From: Suilimivivens sp963650485
GTDB lineage: Bacteria; Bacillota; Clostridia; Lachnospirales; Lachnospiraceae
Direction: 5' to 3'
DNA length: 16,684 nt
Assembly (NCBI GenBank): GCA_963650485.1
Contig: CAVJLN010000057.1
Coordinates: 1-16,684, forward strand
In this document: positions 5,483 to 14,069 of the stretch, in pieces
Numbering within the stretch: the first letter of the stretch is position 1
How the letters are laid out: every line of letters starts with the position of its first letter
The notes under the pieces: model-generated
What the model was told of the DNA's origin: nothing
The model's database searches: none
The model's input: only the letters and a program-made list of their open reading frames with translations
Position numbers and translations under genes: made by a program

Positions 5483-7441
5483 ATGAAAATCACATTAAAA
5501 GATGGTTCCGTAAAGGAATATGACAAAGCAATGAGCGTATACGAAATCGCTCAGGATTTAAGTGAAGGACTTGCCAGAGTGGCATGTGCCGGAGAAGTGG
5601 ATGGAGAGATTGTCGATTTGAGAACCGTTCTTGACAAGGACTGCAATCTGAGCATTCTGACGGCATCGGATCCGGAAGGCTTACGTGTCATCCGTCATAC
5701 CTGTTCCCATGTTATGGCAGAGGCAGTTAAGAGAGTATTCCCGCAGGCAAAGCTGGCAATCGGACCTGCCATTGATACCGGATATTATTATGATTTTGAA
5801 CATGAGCCGTTTTCCAGAGAAGACCTTGACAAGATCGAAGCAGAAATGAAGAAGATTATCAAGGAAGGGCATGAATTAAAGAGATTTACTCTTCCGAGAA
5901 ATGAAGCAATCCAGTTTATGAAGGACAAGGAGGAGCCTTACAAGGTAGAACTGATTGAGGATCTGCCGGAGGATGCAGAGATTTCCTTCTATGATCAGGG
6001 AGATTTCGTAGATCTGTGTGCGGGACCGCACTTAATGAGCACGAAGGGCATCAAAGCATTCAAGCTGACCTCCTCTTCTATGGCATACTGGAGAGGCAAT
6101 GCTGAGAAAGCACGTCTCCAGAGAATTTATGGTACTGCATTCAATAAGAAGGAAGAGCTGAATGCTTATCTGGAACAGTTAGAGGATGCAAAGAAGCGTG
6201 ACCACAACAGGCTTGGCCGTGAGATGGAGCTGTTTACTACGGTAGATGTAATCGGACAGGGGCTTCCTCTTTTCCCTCCGAAGGGTACTAAGATGATTAT
6301 GAAGCTTCAGCGCTGGATTGAAGATCTGGAGGATAAGGAATGGGGTTATGTCAGAACCAGAACTCCTTTAATGGCAAAGAGTGATCTTTATAAGATTTCC
6401 GGACACTGGGATCATTACAAGGATGGCATGTTCGTTTTAGGAGATGAAGAAAAGGACGATGAAGTGTTTGCACTTCGCCCGATGACCTGTCCCTTCCAAT
6501 ATTATGTATATAAGAACACCCAGAAGTCCTATCGTGATCTGCCTTATCGTATGAGTGAGACTTCTACCTTATTCCGTGCAGAAGATTCCGGCGAAATGCA
6601 TGGATTGACGAGAGTACGTCAGTTTACCATTACAGAGGCACATAATGTCATCCGTCCGGATCAGGCAGAGGAAGAAATCAGAAACTGCCTCCATCTGACA
6701 CTTTATATTTTAAAAACCCTTGGATTACAGGATGATGTTACCTTCCGGCTGTCCAAATGGGATCCGAATAATAAGAAGAAATATCTTGGCGATGATGAAT
6801 ATTGGGAAAAGACACAGGATGCATTAAGACAGGTACTGATTGAAGAAAACCTTCCTTTTGTGGAAGCAGAAGGAGAGGCTGCATTCTATGGACCGAAGAT
6901 TGACACACAGGCTAAGAATGTATATGGCAAGGAAGATACTATGTGTACTGTACAGCTTGACTGTGCGATTGCCGAAAATTTTGATATGTACTATATTGAT
7001 CAGAACGGTGAAAAGGTACGTCCGTATATCATTCACAGAACCTCTCTTGGCTGTTATGAGAGAACCCTTGCCTGGCTGATTGAGCATTATGCAGGCAAGT
7101 TCCCGACCTGGCTTTGCCCGGAACAGGTACGTGTCCTTCCGATTTCTGAAAAGTACGAAGCTTATGCAGAAAAGGTACGCAAGGCACTGGCAGAGGCTGG
7201 TGTGGATGTAACAGCAGATAACCGTTCCGAGAAGATCGGCTTCAAGATCCGTGAGGCAAGAATGGACAGACTTCCTTACATGCTGATCGTCGGACAGCAG
7301 GAAGAGGCAGACGGAACTGTGTCCATAAGAAGCCGTTTTGCAGGAGATGAGGGCGTGAAGCCATTGCAGGAATTCATCGACCAGATCTGCGAAGAAATCC
7401 GTACCAAGGAAATTCGCAAGGAAGAAGTTGTTGAAGGTTAA
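5483..7441 (+). CDS. thrS: threonyl-tRNA synthetase
   Basis: A 652-residue class II synthetase that charges tRNA-Thr. Domains in order: TGS (about 1-61); editing domain with HTCSH (His72, His76) and the CAGPH motif (Cys179, His183), which clears Ser-tRNA-Thr; catalytic core (about 240-535) with RPMTCP (zinc ligand Cys336), motif 2 FRAE (Arg365 region), zinc ligand His387 and the motif 3 region HRTSLGCYERTLAWLIEHYAG; C-terminal anticodon-binding domain from about 540. All expected zinc and editing residues are present and the length is normal. Ribosome site AGAAAGGA precedes the ATG. It is controlled by the threonine T-box, whose terminator ends 691 nt upstream; the intervening small gene and repeats are in the same transcript. 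Confidence 0.98.
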   Translation: MKITLKDGSVKEYDKAMSVYEIAQDLSEGLARVACAGEVDGEIVDLRTVLDKDCNLSILTASDPEGLRVIRHTCSHVMAEAVKRVFPQAKLAIGPAIDTGYYYDFEHEPFSREDLDKIEAEMKKIIKEGHELKRFTLPRNEAIQFMKDKEEPYKVELIEDLPEDAEISFYDQGDFVDLCAGPHLMSTKGIKAFKLTSSSMAYWRGNAEKARLQRIYGTAFNKKEELNAYLEQLEDAKKRDHNRLGREMELFTTVDVIGQGLPLFPPKGTKMIMKLQRWIEDLEDKEWGYVRTRTPLMAKSDLYKISGHWDHYKDGMFVLGDEEKDDEVFALRPMTCPFQYYVYKNTQKSYRDLPYRMSETSTLFRAEDSGEMHGLTRVRQFTITEAHNVIRPDQAEEEIRNCLHLTLYILKTLGLQDDVTFRLSKWDPNNKKKYLGDDEYWEKTQDALRQVLIEENLPFVEAEGEAAFYGPKIDTQAKNVYGKEDTMCTVQLDCAIAENFDMYYIDQNGEKVRPYIIHRTSLGCYERTLAWLIEHYAGKFPTWLCPEQVRVLPISEKYEAYAEKVRKALAEAGVDVTADNRSEKIGFKIREARMDRLPYMLIVGQQEEADGTVSIRSRFAGDEGVKPLQEFIDQICEEIRTKEIRKEEVVEG

Positions 7442-7451
7442 TGTTCACACA

Positions 7452-7478
7452 GCAGCCAGACACTTGCTGTCAGGCTGC
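7452..7478 (+). terminator. hairpin after thrS, possible weak terminator
   Basis: GCAGCC-A-GACA / TGTC-A-GGCTGC with a five-base loop, 11 nt after the thrS stop. The stem is strong but is not followed by a T run, so factor-independent termination would be inefficient; it may instead protect the 3' end of the message. Confidence 0.45.
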
Positions 7479-7497
7479 GTAAGAACATGATTTGAAC

Positions 7498-7540
7498 GGA
7501 GCACTTAGCGAGGTGCTTTCGAGCTAAGTGCGAACCATAC
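7498..7540 (+). repeat. single diverged copy of the thrS-upstream repeat
   Basis: GGAGCACTTAGCGA ... GAGCTAAGTGCGAACCATAC matches the ends of the first tandem unit at 4797-4851. Here the outer arms are a perfect 9-bp inverted repeat, GCACTTAGC (7501-7509) with GCTAAGTGC (7523-7531). The family therefore flanks thrS on both sides. Confidence 0.65.
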
Positions 7541-7617
7541 AAGTTCACTTGACGAACCGAGGTATGAGGGATCAGTAACTATTGAAGAAAACGCAAAAGC
7601 GTAATGGCTGATATAGA

Positions 7618-7646
7618 TTGACGTCCTATACAAAAAAATGTACAAT
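7618..7646 (+). promoter_or_regulatory. promoter of the type IV pilus operon
   Basis: TTGACG (7618-7623) and TACAAT (7641-7646), each one mismatch from consensus, separated by 17 bp. The first gene starts at 7692. This also shows that an in-frame ATG at 7638 lies in the promoter and is not the start codon. Confidence 0.8.
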
Positions 7647-7691
7647 AAAAATTGTATCAATCATTGCACGAAAAGATTTTTGGGGGATGAA

Positions 7692-8165
7692 ATGAGAGAA
7701 CAATTATTGTATGACAGTAAAAAGAGGACTCCGAAGCTTAAGAAGGATCAGCGTGGTTTTACATTGGTCGAGATGATTGTGGTTATGGTGATCCTGACGG
7801 TGCTGGCAGCGATCCTGATTCCGGGACTTCTTGGGTGGATTGATGAAGCCAAGGGTAAGCAGTTTGTCCTTTCTGCCAGAAGTGTATATATGTCTGCACA
7901 GGCGATTGAATCCGAGAAATATGCAGCCTGGGACGGAACCGTGGCTGGTGCAAATCACAATTTGAGCGAGCAGGATAAGGCCCGGATTTTAAAGATGGCG
8001 GATGCACAGGAAGCTACGATCGAGAGCATTGAGTTTGAGAGTAATACCCTTGGTGGGAATGGTGCGTCTTCCAATCACAGCTACTACACCATCGTTGGAA
8101 TTACGGTTCGGTTTGATACGGCAACGGTAACGCTTTCCGATGGAATGTGGACGGTAGTACAATAA
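7692..8165 (+). CDS. type IV prepilin, probably the major pilin
   Basis: A 157-residue prepilin. The basic leader ends in KDQRG, followed by FTLVEMIVVMVILTVLAAILIPG: cleavage is expected between Gly22 and Phe23, with Glu27 at +5 of the mature protein. The hydrophobic helix and a small globular C-terminal domain without cysteines follow. It is the first gene of the operon and is followed by a strong hairpin, which suggests it is the most abundant subunit. The start at 7692 is preceded by GGGGGA and by the promoter; the longer in-frame reading from 7638 overlaps the -10 box. The prepilin peptidase that must process it is not in this window. Confidence 0.92.
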   Translation: MREQLLYDSKKRTPKLKKDQRGFTLVEMIVVMVILTVLAAILIPGLLGWIDEAKGKQFVLSARSVYMSAQAIESEKYAAWDGTVAGANHNLSEQDKARILKMADAQEATIESIEFESNTLGGNGASSNHSYYTIVGITVRFDTATVTLSDGMWTVVQ

Positions 8166-8178
8166 TAAGAAATGATAG

Positions 8179-8235
8179 TTAGCGGTGTTTAAGGTGGCAG
8201 GGCAGAAATGCCTGTGCCGGAACACCGCTAAAGTT
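8179..8235 (+). terminator. hairpin between pilin and pilC genes, probable attenuator or mRNA stabiliser
   Basis: Perfect 11-bp arms TTAGCGGTGTT (8179-8189) and AACACCGCTAA (8221-8231) enclose a second GC-rich stem built from two GGCA/TGCC pairs around a GAAA loop. It is followed by AGTTTTATG, a short T run. It lies 14 nt after the pilin stop and 22 nt before the pilC start. Such a structure can let partial read-through occur and protect the upstream pilin message, giving an excess of pilin over the machine parts. The regulatory role is inferred. Confidence 0.7.
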
Positions 8236-8253
8236 TTATGAGAGGTTAGATTT

Positions 8254-9462
8254 ATGGCGAAGTACCAGTATGAAGCCCTGAATAAATATGGGAAATTGTC
8301 AACGGGAAGCATGCATGCTCTGGATGAGAATGAACTTTACCGGAAGCTGAAGGAAGAGGAACTTTATCTTGTCTATGCGAAAGAAGGCGAAGAAGGCCAC
8401 AGCAACCGGCAGCTCTCCGCATTGATGCTCTCAGAGTTTAACCGGGAAATGGGAGATATGCTTCATGCCGGGGTGACGCTTGTGCGGGCTCTTACGATTC
8501 TGTCACAGGAAGAAACACGTAAGGCACGGGAACGGAAGATTCTTTCTCAGGTGCTTAAGCTGATCCGGCAGGGAGAATCACTGGCTGATGCCATGGAACA
8601 GCAGGGAGGTGCCTTCCCGGTGCTGATGGTGAATATGTACCGGGCAGCACAGACGAGCGGTAATCTGGCGAGTACGGCGAGCCGTCTTGCCATTCATTAT
8701 GAGAAGGAACACCAGCGCAACAGCAAAGTAAAGAGTGCAACGATCTATCCCAGAATCCTTTGCGTACTGATTATACTTGTGGTGATTTTCATTATGAGTG
8801 TGATCCTGCCGCAGTTGACCGGACTGTTTTCTGCAATAGACGAGCTGCCGCTGCCTACGAGGATTCTGTTTGGAATCGGTAATTTTGTTTCGGCACACTG
8901 GGGCGTCTTATTGATTGCGTTATTTATTCTGGTGATTGCAGGAATGATTCTTCAACGGATGCCGAGCGTACAACTGGTTCGGGATCAGTGGAAGCTGAAG
9001 ATCCCTTATGTAGGGAAGCTTCTTATGGTAGTATATACCGCACGGTTTTCGAGAAGCTTAAGCTCTCTTTACAGTGCCGGAATTCCGATTATTGCGGCGA
9101 TGCAGGTTGCGAAGAAAACCATCGGGAACCGTTATATTGAGAAGCAGTTCGATCAGGCGATTGCAGATCTGCGTGCCGGGAAGTCCTTAAGCGAGTCGGT
9201 GGAACAGATCAAAGGCTTGCGGAAGAAGCTTGCATCGGTAGTCCGCGTCGGGGAAGAGAGTGGAGATCTGGTGAAAATGCTGGATTCTCTGGCTGATTCC
9301 TTTGACTATGAATCTGAAATGGCGATCAGCCGTATGATCAGTTTTCTGGAACCGGCGCTTATTGTATTTATGGCACTTATTATCGGATTTATCATGATCG
9401 CAGTAATGCTGCCGATTTATCAGTCCTATACGGCAATCGGTAATTCCGTATCATATTTCTAA
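8254..9462 (+). CDS. pilC: type IV pilus inner-membrane platform protein, PilC/GspF family
   Basis: A 402-residue platform protein with the two-domain GspF layout. The cytoplasmic domains are at about residues 60-165 (FNREMGDMLHAGVTLVRAL and the SLADAM segment) and 265-365 (FSRSLSSLYSAGIPIIAAM with the matching KSLSESVEQ and GEESGDLVKML), an internal duplication. Three hydrophobic segments follow the domains: about 170-192, 210-235 and 370-395. The N-terminal 50 residues, KYQYEALNKYGKLSTGSM, are the usual start of the family. The protein sits in the cytoplasmic membrane and transmits motion from the ATPase to the growing pilus. The start has GAGAGG upstream; the next gene begins 14 nt after the stop. 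Confidence 0.95.
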   Translation: MAKYQYEALNKYGKLSTGSMHALDENELYRKLKEEELYLVYAKEGEEGHSNRQLSALMLSEFNREMGDMLHAGVTLVRALTILSQEETRKARERKILSQVLKLIRQGESLADAMEQQGGAFPVLMVNMYRAAQTSGNLASTASRLAIHYEKEHQRNSKVKSATIYPRILCVLIILVVIFIMSVILPQLTGLFSAIDELPLPTRILFGIGNFVSAHWGVLLIALFILVIAGMILQRMPSVQLVRDQWKLKIPYVGKLLMVVYTARFSRSLSSLYSAGIPIIAAMQVAKKTIGNRYIEKQFDQAIADLRAGKSLSESVEQIKGLRKKLASVVRVGEESGDLVKMLDSLADSFDYESEMAISRMISFLEPALIVFMALIIGFIMIAVMLPIYQSYTAIGNSVSYF

Positions 9463-9476
9463 AAGGAGATCAGAAC

Positions 9477-10931
9477 GTGACAACGATTGTTTATTTATCA
9501 AATCAGATGGTTCAGGCTGTAGAAATGAAAAGCAATGGAAGCGTTTCGGTGTATGAAGAACTGGCACCGGAAGGCAGTATTATCAATGGAATTGTCACCG
9601 ATGAAGAAGTTTTTGGCGATTTCCTGAAACACTTTTTTGCAGCCGGTAAGCTTTCAAAGAAGGATTGTACCCTAGTGCTGAATAGTACCCAGATTACAAC
9701 AAGGATTTTAGAACTTCCAAGAACCGGATATAACGATCTGAACAACATGATGCTTCATGAGTTTGGAGACAGCCGCACGGAGAATATGCTGATGGTATCC
9801 CTCCCCATGAGCATGGATCATACGAGCCGGATGATGAAGCTCTTAGCATCCGCAGCGGATAAGAATTATATCGAGTCCTATGTGAAGCTGTTTGCTCAGG
9901 CGGGAATTGAAGTAAAATGCATTGAGCCGGCCATGATTAATTTTACCAGGCGTTTCATGGAGGAGACTTCCGTTACGAAGAAGAACTGTGTGGTACAGAT
10001 CTATGATGGATCGGAGGTCATCAGTATTCTGTTTGTGGAAGGAAGCTATCTTTATTCCCAGAGAAATCGTATTTTTGCAGACAGTGATGCCGAAGGATTC
10101 ACGAAGGAGATCCGTGCTGTGGCGCAGCGCCTGCGGCAGTTTGCTACTTCGCAGAAGATTGAAAAGCCGGTAGAGAGGCTTCTGATCTGCGGAACTGACC
10201 AGAAGAAAATAGTGGAAACGATGCTTGAAAAGGATGATCTCGATTCCGACACCGAGATTTTGGAATATAAGGACAGTAATCTGAAGATTCATAAGAAGAA
10301 ATCGGGAAGCGGTCCGGTTGACTTTGTATATGCTTTAGAGAGGCAAAAGCCGGATAAGAAGTTGAATTACATCTGGAAGATGCACCACGACAGCCCTGAG
10401 AACCGGAAGAAGCGGGAGGCCTTTCATCTGGCACTTCCGGCCATACTGGCGCTTGTGATCTGCCTTGTTATTACAGCATTTTTGGCTAATTCGTACTGGA
10501 TGAATCTGCACAGTGCACAGAATTTGCAGGAATCGATCCGGGAAAATGACACCGAAAGCGCGGCCTACGACCTTTCGGAAGCCAATGTAAACCGCCTGAA
10601 GAATCAGGTGGCCAATGCGCAGCTTTTGTGGGATCAGCTTATGAGCTATCCTACGATTACAAGTGGTCTGAACACGAAGCTGCAGGAATGTGCAGGTACC
10701 GATGTTCAGGCAGAGATTACAAGTTTTAACCGGGATACCGGAGTGATTACCATAGAAGCTTCCGCAATGGATGTCAAGGTTATTCATCAATTTGTGGAAT
10801 GCCTGCAGGAAATTTCAGAATTCCGGCACGTGGAATACAGTGGCTATACCTTTGTGAAGGCCCAGGGAAATTACAGCATTCATGTAGTCTGCGTATTGAA
10901 TGAAGGAGCAGGAAGAGGGGAAGGTGAATGA
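9477..10931 (+). CDS. PilM-PilN fusion protein of the type IV pilus assembly complex
   Basis: A 484-residue protein read from GTG at 9477, with AAAAGGAGAT as ribosome site. Residues 1 to about 290 have the pattern of the actin-like PilM fold (VYLSNQMVQAVEM start; VLNSTQITTRILELP; ECIEP-type switch CIEPAMINF; phosphate-loop-like VVQIYDGSEVISILFVEG; LLICGT near 236-240). A single transmembrane helix at about 317-337 follows, then a short coiled coil and a small alpha/beta domain (about 385-480) as in PilN. In most systems PilM and PilN are separate proteins that bind each other through the N-terminus of PilN, so one polypeptide replaces that contact. The fold assignments rest on pattern and gene order; the PilN part is less certain than the PilM part. 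Confidence 0.8.
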   Translation: MTTIVYLSNQMVQAVEMKSNGSVSVYEELAPEGSIINGIVTDEEVFGDFLKHFFAAGKLSKKDCTLVLNSTQITTRILELPRTGYNDLNNMMLHEFGDSRTENMLMVSLPMSMDHTSRMMKLLASAADKNYIESYVKLFAQAGIEVKCIEPAMINFTRRFMEETSVTKKNCVVQIYDGSEVISILFVEGSYLYSQRNRIFADSDAEGFTKEIRAVAQRLRQFATSQKIEKPVERLLICGTDQKKIVETMLEKDDLDSDTEILEYKDSNLKIHKKKSGSGPVDFVYALERQKPDKKLNYIWKMHHDSPENRKKREAFHLALPAILALVICLVITAFLANSYWMNLHSAQNLQESIRENDTESAAYDLSEANVNRLKNQVANAQLLWDQLMSYPTITSGLNTKLQECAGTDVQAEITSFNRDTGVITIEASAMDVKVIHQFVECLQEISEFRHVEYSGYTFVKAQGNYSIHVVCVLNEGAGRGEGE

Positions 10932-11670
10932 GCAGATGAAGATGACAATTACCGAAAGCGATAAAAAACTCCTGAGCTATCTGGCAGCGTTTCTGATTGC
11001 CATGATCTTTATTATGTTTGTTTTCCGGCCTCTGATTACGAAAAATACCGAGGTCAACCGTGAGCTTTCCGCAGCAAAGGTGGAAGTGAAGAACTACGAT
11101 AAGAAATTATCCTCTACACAGGAAATGCAGAAGGAAGAACAGGAAATGACGGATTTATCCGAAAGCGTGCTTGCCCGGTTTTACCCGATGATGCAGAGCC
11201 AGGCGGCAGAGAGAATGGCAACCGTACTGATGCTGAATCATAATCTGGAGATCCAGAATATGACCATTTCCATGCCGGAAACCGGAAACCAGCTGAAATG
11301 GTATCAGTATGCGGAAAATGCAGCGGAAGCAGGGGAAGAAGACGCAGAGTCTTCAGAAGAGGTTTTGGAGAATATCCAGCTATATGCCGCACGGATTACC
11401 TGTATTGCGGACGGTAGCAAGGAGGATATGTGGCAGCTGATTGATGATATTTCTATGAACTATCCGGCAATCAGCATCACCGGAGTGGAATGGTCCGTAA
11501 CCGAACGTGTGGCAGATACACCGACCATGCAGTTATCCACAGGGATTCTGGATAAGTCCATAAATGAAGAGGAAAACGGACAGGATGTGCAGCAGGCAGC
11601 AACGGAACCGGTAACGGTAAAGACCGACCGTTTAACCATAAATCTTGAAATTTTCATGTGTAATCAGTAA
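10924..11670 (+). CDS. PilO-like pilus assembly protein
   Basis: About 248 residues: a short cytoplasmic N-terminus, one transmembrane helix at about 16-34 (LLSYLAAFLIAMIFIMFVF), a coiled coil (about 40-80, NTEVNRELSAAKVEVKNYDKKL and on), then an extracytoplasmic domain. This layout and its place after PilM/PilN indicate PilO, which pairs with PilN to align the machine in the membrane. An acidic linker (AGEEDAESSEEVLE) interrupts the domain. The start is uncertain: GTG at 10924, which overlaps the previous stop by 8 nt, or ATG at 10936 or 10942; a purine-rich stretch precedes all three. Sequence conservation in PilO is low, so the assignment relies on topology and position. Confidence 0.75.
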   Translation: MNEQMKMTITESDKKLLSYLAAFLIAMIFIMFVFRPLITKNTEVNRELSAAKVEVKNYDKKLSSTQEMQKEEQEMTDLSESVLARFYPMMQSQAAERMATVLMLNHNLEIQNMTISMPETGNQLKWYQYAENAAEAGEEDAESSEEVLENIQLYAARITCIADGSKEDMWQLIDDISMNYPAISITGVEWSVTERVADTPTMQLSTGILDKSINEEENGQDVQQAATEPVTVKTDRLTINLEIFMCNQ

Positions 11671-11683
11671 TGGAGGACGGGAA

Positions 11684-13375
11684 ATGGAGACAATGACGGG
11701 TAAAAACCTGAAAATTGGAGATGTTCTGAAGGAACAGGGGTATATTTCGGATGAGCAGCTCTTAGAAGCTCTGGAAATGCAGAGAAGTCACAAGGATAAG
11801 CGTCTTGGAGAGGTGCTGATTGAGCAGGGATTTATTACGGAAAACCAGATGCTGGAAGCAATGGCCGCCAAGATGGACTGTCGGGTGGTGAATCTGGATA
11901 CCGTTCTCATTCATATTGAAGCGGTTGCGAGGATTCCCAGACAGGTTGCCGAGAAGTACTGTGTGCTTGCAACGGAGATTACGGGTGGAAGACTGCGTGT
12001 GATCGTGAATGATCCGCTGAATTTTTACGGACTGGAAGATGTGCGTCAGGTGACGGGCATGGAGCTTGAAATTTTTTTGAGTGAAAAGGAGCCTCTCCTT
12101 AAGGCCATTCATCTGTACTATGCGGAGATTTCGGCAAGAGATGCAGCCAATATTGCGAATGAAGTAACGGCGAATGAAGTAGAAGAGATGGAAGTGGAAG
12201 AGGGCGATGGTGATACACCGATCGTCAATCTTTTAAACAGCCTCATCCAGAGGGCATACAATACCTATGCCAGTGATATTCATATTGAGCCGTTTGAAGA
12301 TAAGACCAGCGTAAGGATGCGTATTGACGGAACGATTGTGGAATATGTCACCCTGAAAACCAGCGTTCATAATTCCCTGATTGCACGTATTAAGATTCTG
12401 GCAGAGTTGGATATTGCAGAGCGCCGGATTCCGCAGGATGGACATTTCAAGGTGCGTCAGCCGGACGGATATCTGAATATCCGTGTATCCGTGATTCCTA
12501 CGGTATTTGGTGAAAAGGCGGTACTGCGTCTTTTAAGCAATAATATTCCTATTGACCGCAGCAATACGTTTGGCATGACGCAGGAGGATTACGACAAGCT
12601 TCAGCAGATGCTCCGCAGTCCCAACGGAATTATCTATCTGACAGGTCCTACAGGATGTGGCAAGACAACAACGCTTTATATGGTTCTGGAGGCGCTTTCC
12701 AGACGGAGCGTGAATATTTCGACCATTGAAGATCCGGTTGAGAAGAATCTTCCGAAGATCAACCAAATGCAGGTTAATCCGCTTGCAGGACTCACTTTTG
12801 AACGCGGATTGCGTGCTCTGTTAAGACAGGATCCGGACATTATTATGGTAGGAGAAACCCGTGACCCGGAGACTGCGACAATTTCCGTACGTTCAGCGTT
12901 AACGGGACATCTGGTATTTTCAACTCTTCATACGAATGATGCAGCTTCCTCGGCGATCCGGTTGAAGGATATGGGTCTTGAGCCATACCTGATTGCCAAT
13001 TCCATGGTGGGAGTTGTGGCGCAGCGTTTGATGCGTAAGGTATGTCAGGACTGTGCACTTACCGTACCGATTACCGCACAGGAGAAGTCCGTTCTCGGGA
13101 TTGATGAATCGGAAAGCTTTCCGGTGAAAAAGCCATGTGGCTGTCCGGCATGTAATCATACCGGCTACCGTGGTCGGATTGCGATTCATGAAATTCTGCA
13201 GGTGGACAAAATGATCCGTAAACTGATTATGGAGGATGCTCCGGTGGAAGATATGAAAGCCTATGCAATCCGAAACCAGAACATGAAAACATTAAAGACG
13301 AGTGCATTACAGTATCTGAAAAGTGGAGTTACTTCGGTCGAAGAGGTAGTTAAGGTTGCGTATTATGAGGATTAA
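11684..13375 (+). CDS. pilB: type IV pilus assembly ATPase, PilB/GspE family
   Basis: A 563-residue hexameric motor ATPase. The N-terminal GspE/MshE-type domain covers about residues 5-150 (IGDVLKEQGYISDEQLLEAL repeated as LGEVLIEQGFITENQMLEAM). The N2 domain follows with DIHIEPFEDKTSVRMRIDG. The catalytic domain has Walker A GPTGCGKTT (321-329), the Asp-box region with TIEDPVE, Walker B DPDIIMVGETRD (from about 383) and the His box GHLVFSTLHTND (from 408). A zinc tetracysteine is present: CQDC (454/457) and CPAC (487/490). These mark an extension ATPase rather than a retraction PilT. TGGAGGA 6 nt upstream fixes the ATG at 11684; an earlier in-frame ATG at 11645 lies inside the preceding gene. 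Confidence 0.97.
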   Translation: METMTGKNLKIGDVLKEQGYISDEQLLEALEMQRSHKDKRLGEVLIEQGFITENQMLEAMAAKMDCRVVNLDTVLIHIEAVARIPRQVAEKYCVLATEITGGRLRVIVNDPLNFYGLEDVRQVTGMELEIFLSEKEPLLKAIHLYYAEISARDAANIANEVTANEVEEMEVEEGDGDTPIVNLLNSLIQRAYNTYASDIHIEPFEDKTSVRMRIDGTIVEYVTLKTSVHNSLIARIKILAELDIAERRIPQDGHFKVRQPDGYLNIRVSVIPTVFGEKAVLRLLSNNIPIDRSNTFGMTQEDYDKLQQMLRSPNGIIYLTGPTGCGKTTTLYMVLEALSRRSVNISTIEDPVEKNLPKINQMQVNPLAGLTFERGLRALLRQDPDIIMVGETRDPETATISVRSALTGHLVFSTLHTNDAASSAIRLKDMGLEPYLIANSMVGVVAQRLMRKVCQDCALTVPITAQEKSVLGIDESESFPVKKPCGCPACNHTGYRGRIAIHEILQVDKMIRKLIMEDAPVEDMKAYAIRNQNMKTLKTSALQYLKSGVTSVEEVVKVAYYED

Positions 13376-14015
13376 GGAAAACGATCATGCCGATGCCGGG
13401 TTTACACTGATTGAGCTTGTGGTGACGTTCGTGATTATGATAATGCTGACTTCGTTAAGCGTGGCCGGACTGATGTCCTATCAGGATTACGCGGACTATA
13501 AGCGTCAGAACAGTTATGCGCAGACATTGTTTCTGGCGGCACAGACGAAGCTGACGGCCTATAGTGAACGGGGACAGTTGGAAGCCCTTCAGGAGGTATC
13601 GACACAGGAGCTTCCGCTTCACCTTGTGAAGCTTGCAAACGGTGTTGTGGCAGACCAGTGTGAGACCGGAGCATCCGTGAAGACCGGACCCATTTATTAT
13701 CTTTATGGAGGGAAGGAGAATTACCTTGCCTATTGTGAAGGAGAATACCGGGATAAAAAGGATCTGGAAAGCCGGCAGTATCAGGCATTATATGATATTT
13801 TGGACGAATTTATGGTAGATAAAACCATCCTTCAGGGAAACGTGGCGGTGGAGTACAATCCGGAGAACGGACTGGTATACAGTGTGTTATACAGCGACAA
13901 ATGCGGAGCCTTTACTTACACCGGAAATACGGTAAATGGCGTGGTGAATGTGTTAGACCGCAGAGAGCAGATCCGCAGCGAGCGGATGCTGGGATATTAC
14001 GGCGTAGACGGGTAG
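13365..14015 (+). CDS. minor prepilin-like protein with canonical cleavage site
   Basis: A 216-residue protein with a short leader ending in DADAG, then FTLIELVVTFVIMIMLTSLSVAGLM: cleavage after Gly12 and Glu17 at +5. The C-terminal domain is rich in Tyr (for instance GPIYYLYGGKENYLAY). It overlaps the end of the ATPase gene by 11 nt. The ATG at 13365 is preferred over an in-frame TTG three codons earlier. It is the first of four pilin-like genes after the ATPase, a position typical of minor pilins/pseudopilins that prime or cap the filament. No adhesin domain is recognised. Confidence 0.88.
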   Translation: MRIKENDHADAGFTLIELVVTFVIMIMLTSLSVAGLMSYQDYADYKRQNSYAQTLFLAAQTKLTAYSERGQLEALQEVSTQELPLHLVKLANGVVADQCETGASVKTGPIYYLYGGKENYLAYCEGEYRDKKDLESRQYQALYDILDEFMVDKTILQGNVAVEYNPENGLVYSVLYSDKCGAFTYTGNTVNGVVNVLDRREQIRSERMLGYYGVDG

Positions 14016-14069
14016 TGAATAAAAGCCGGATGGTTTTAAGAGGGATGAAGCAGAAGAAAGGAGAGGGGC

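Noticed and set aside
7575..7590. GTAACTATTGAAG, similar to the end of the MITE-like element
   Set aside because: Only nine bases match the terminal repeat and no opposite end or internal hairpins are found nearby; it may be a remnant, but a chance match is as likely.
7638..7691. Upstream in-frame start that would add 18 residues to the first pilin
   Set aside because: The ATG overlaps the -10 box TACAAT (7641-7646) of a good promoter and lacks a ribosome site; ATG at 7692 gives a normal prepilin leader.
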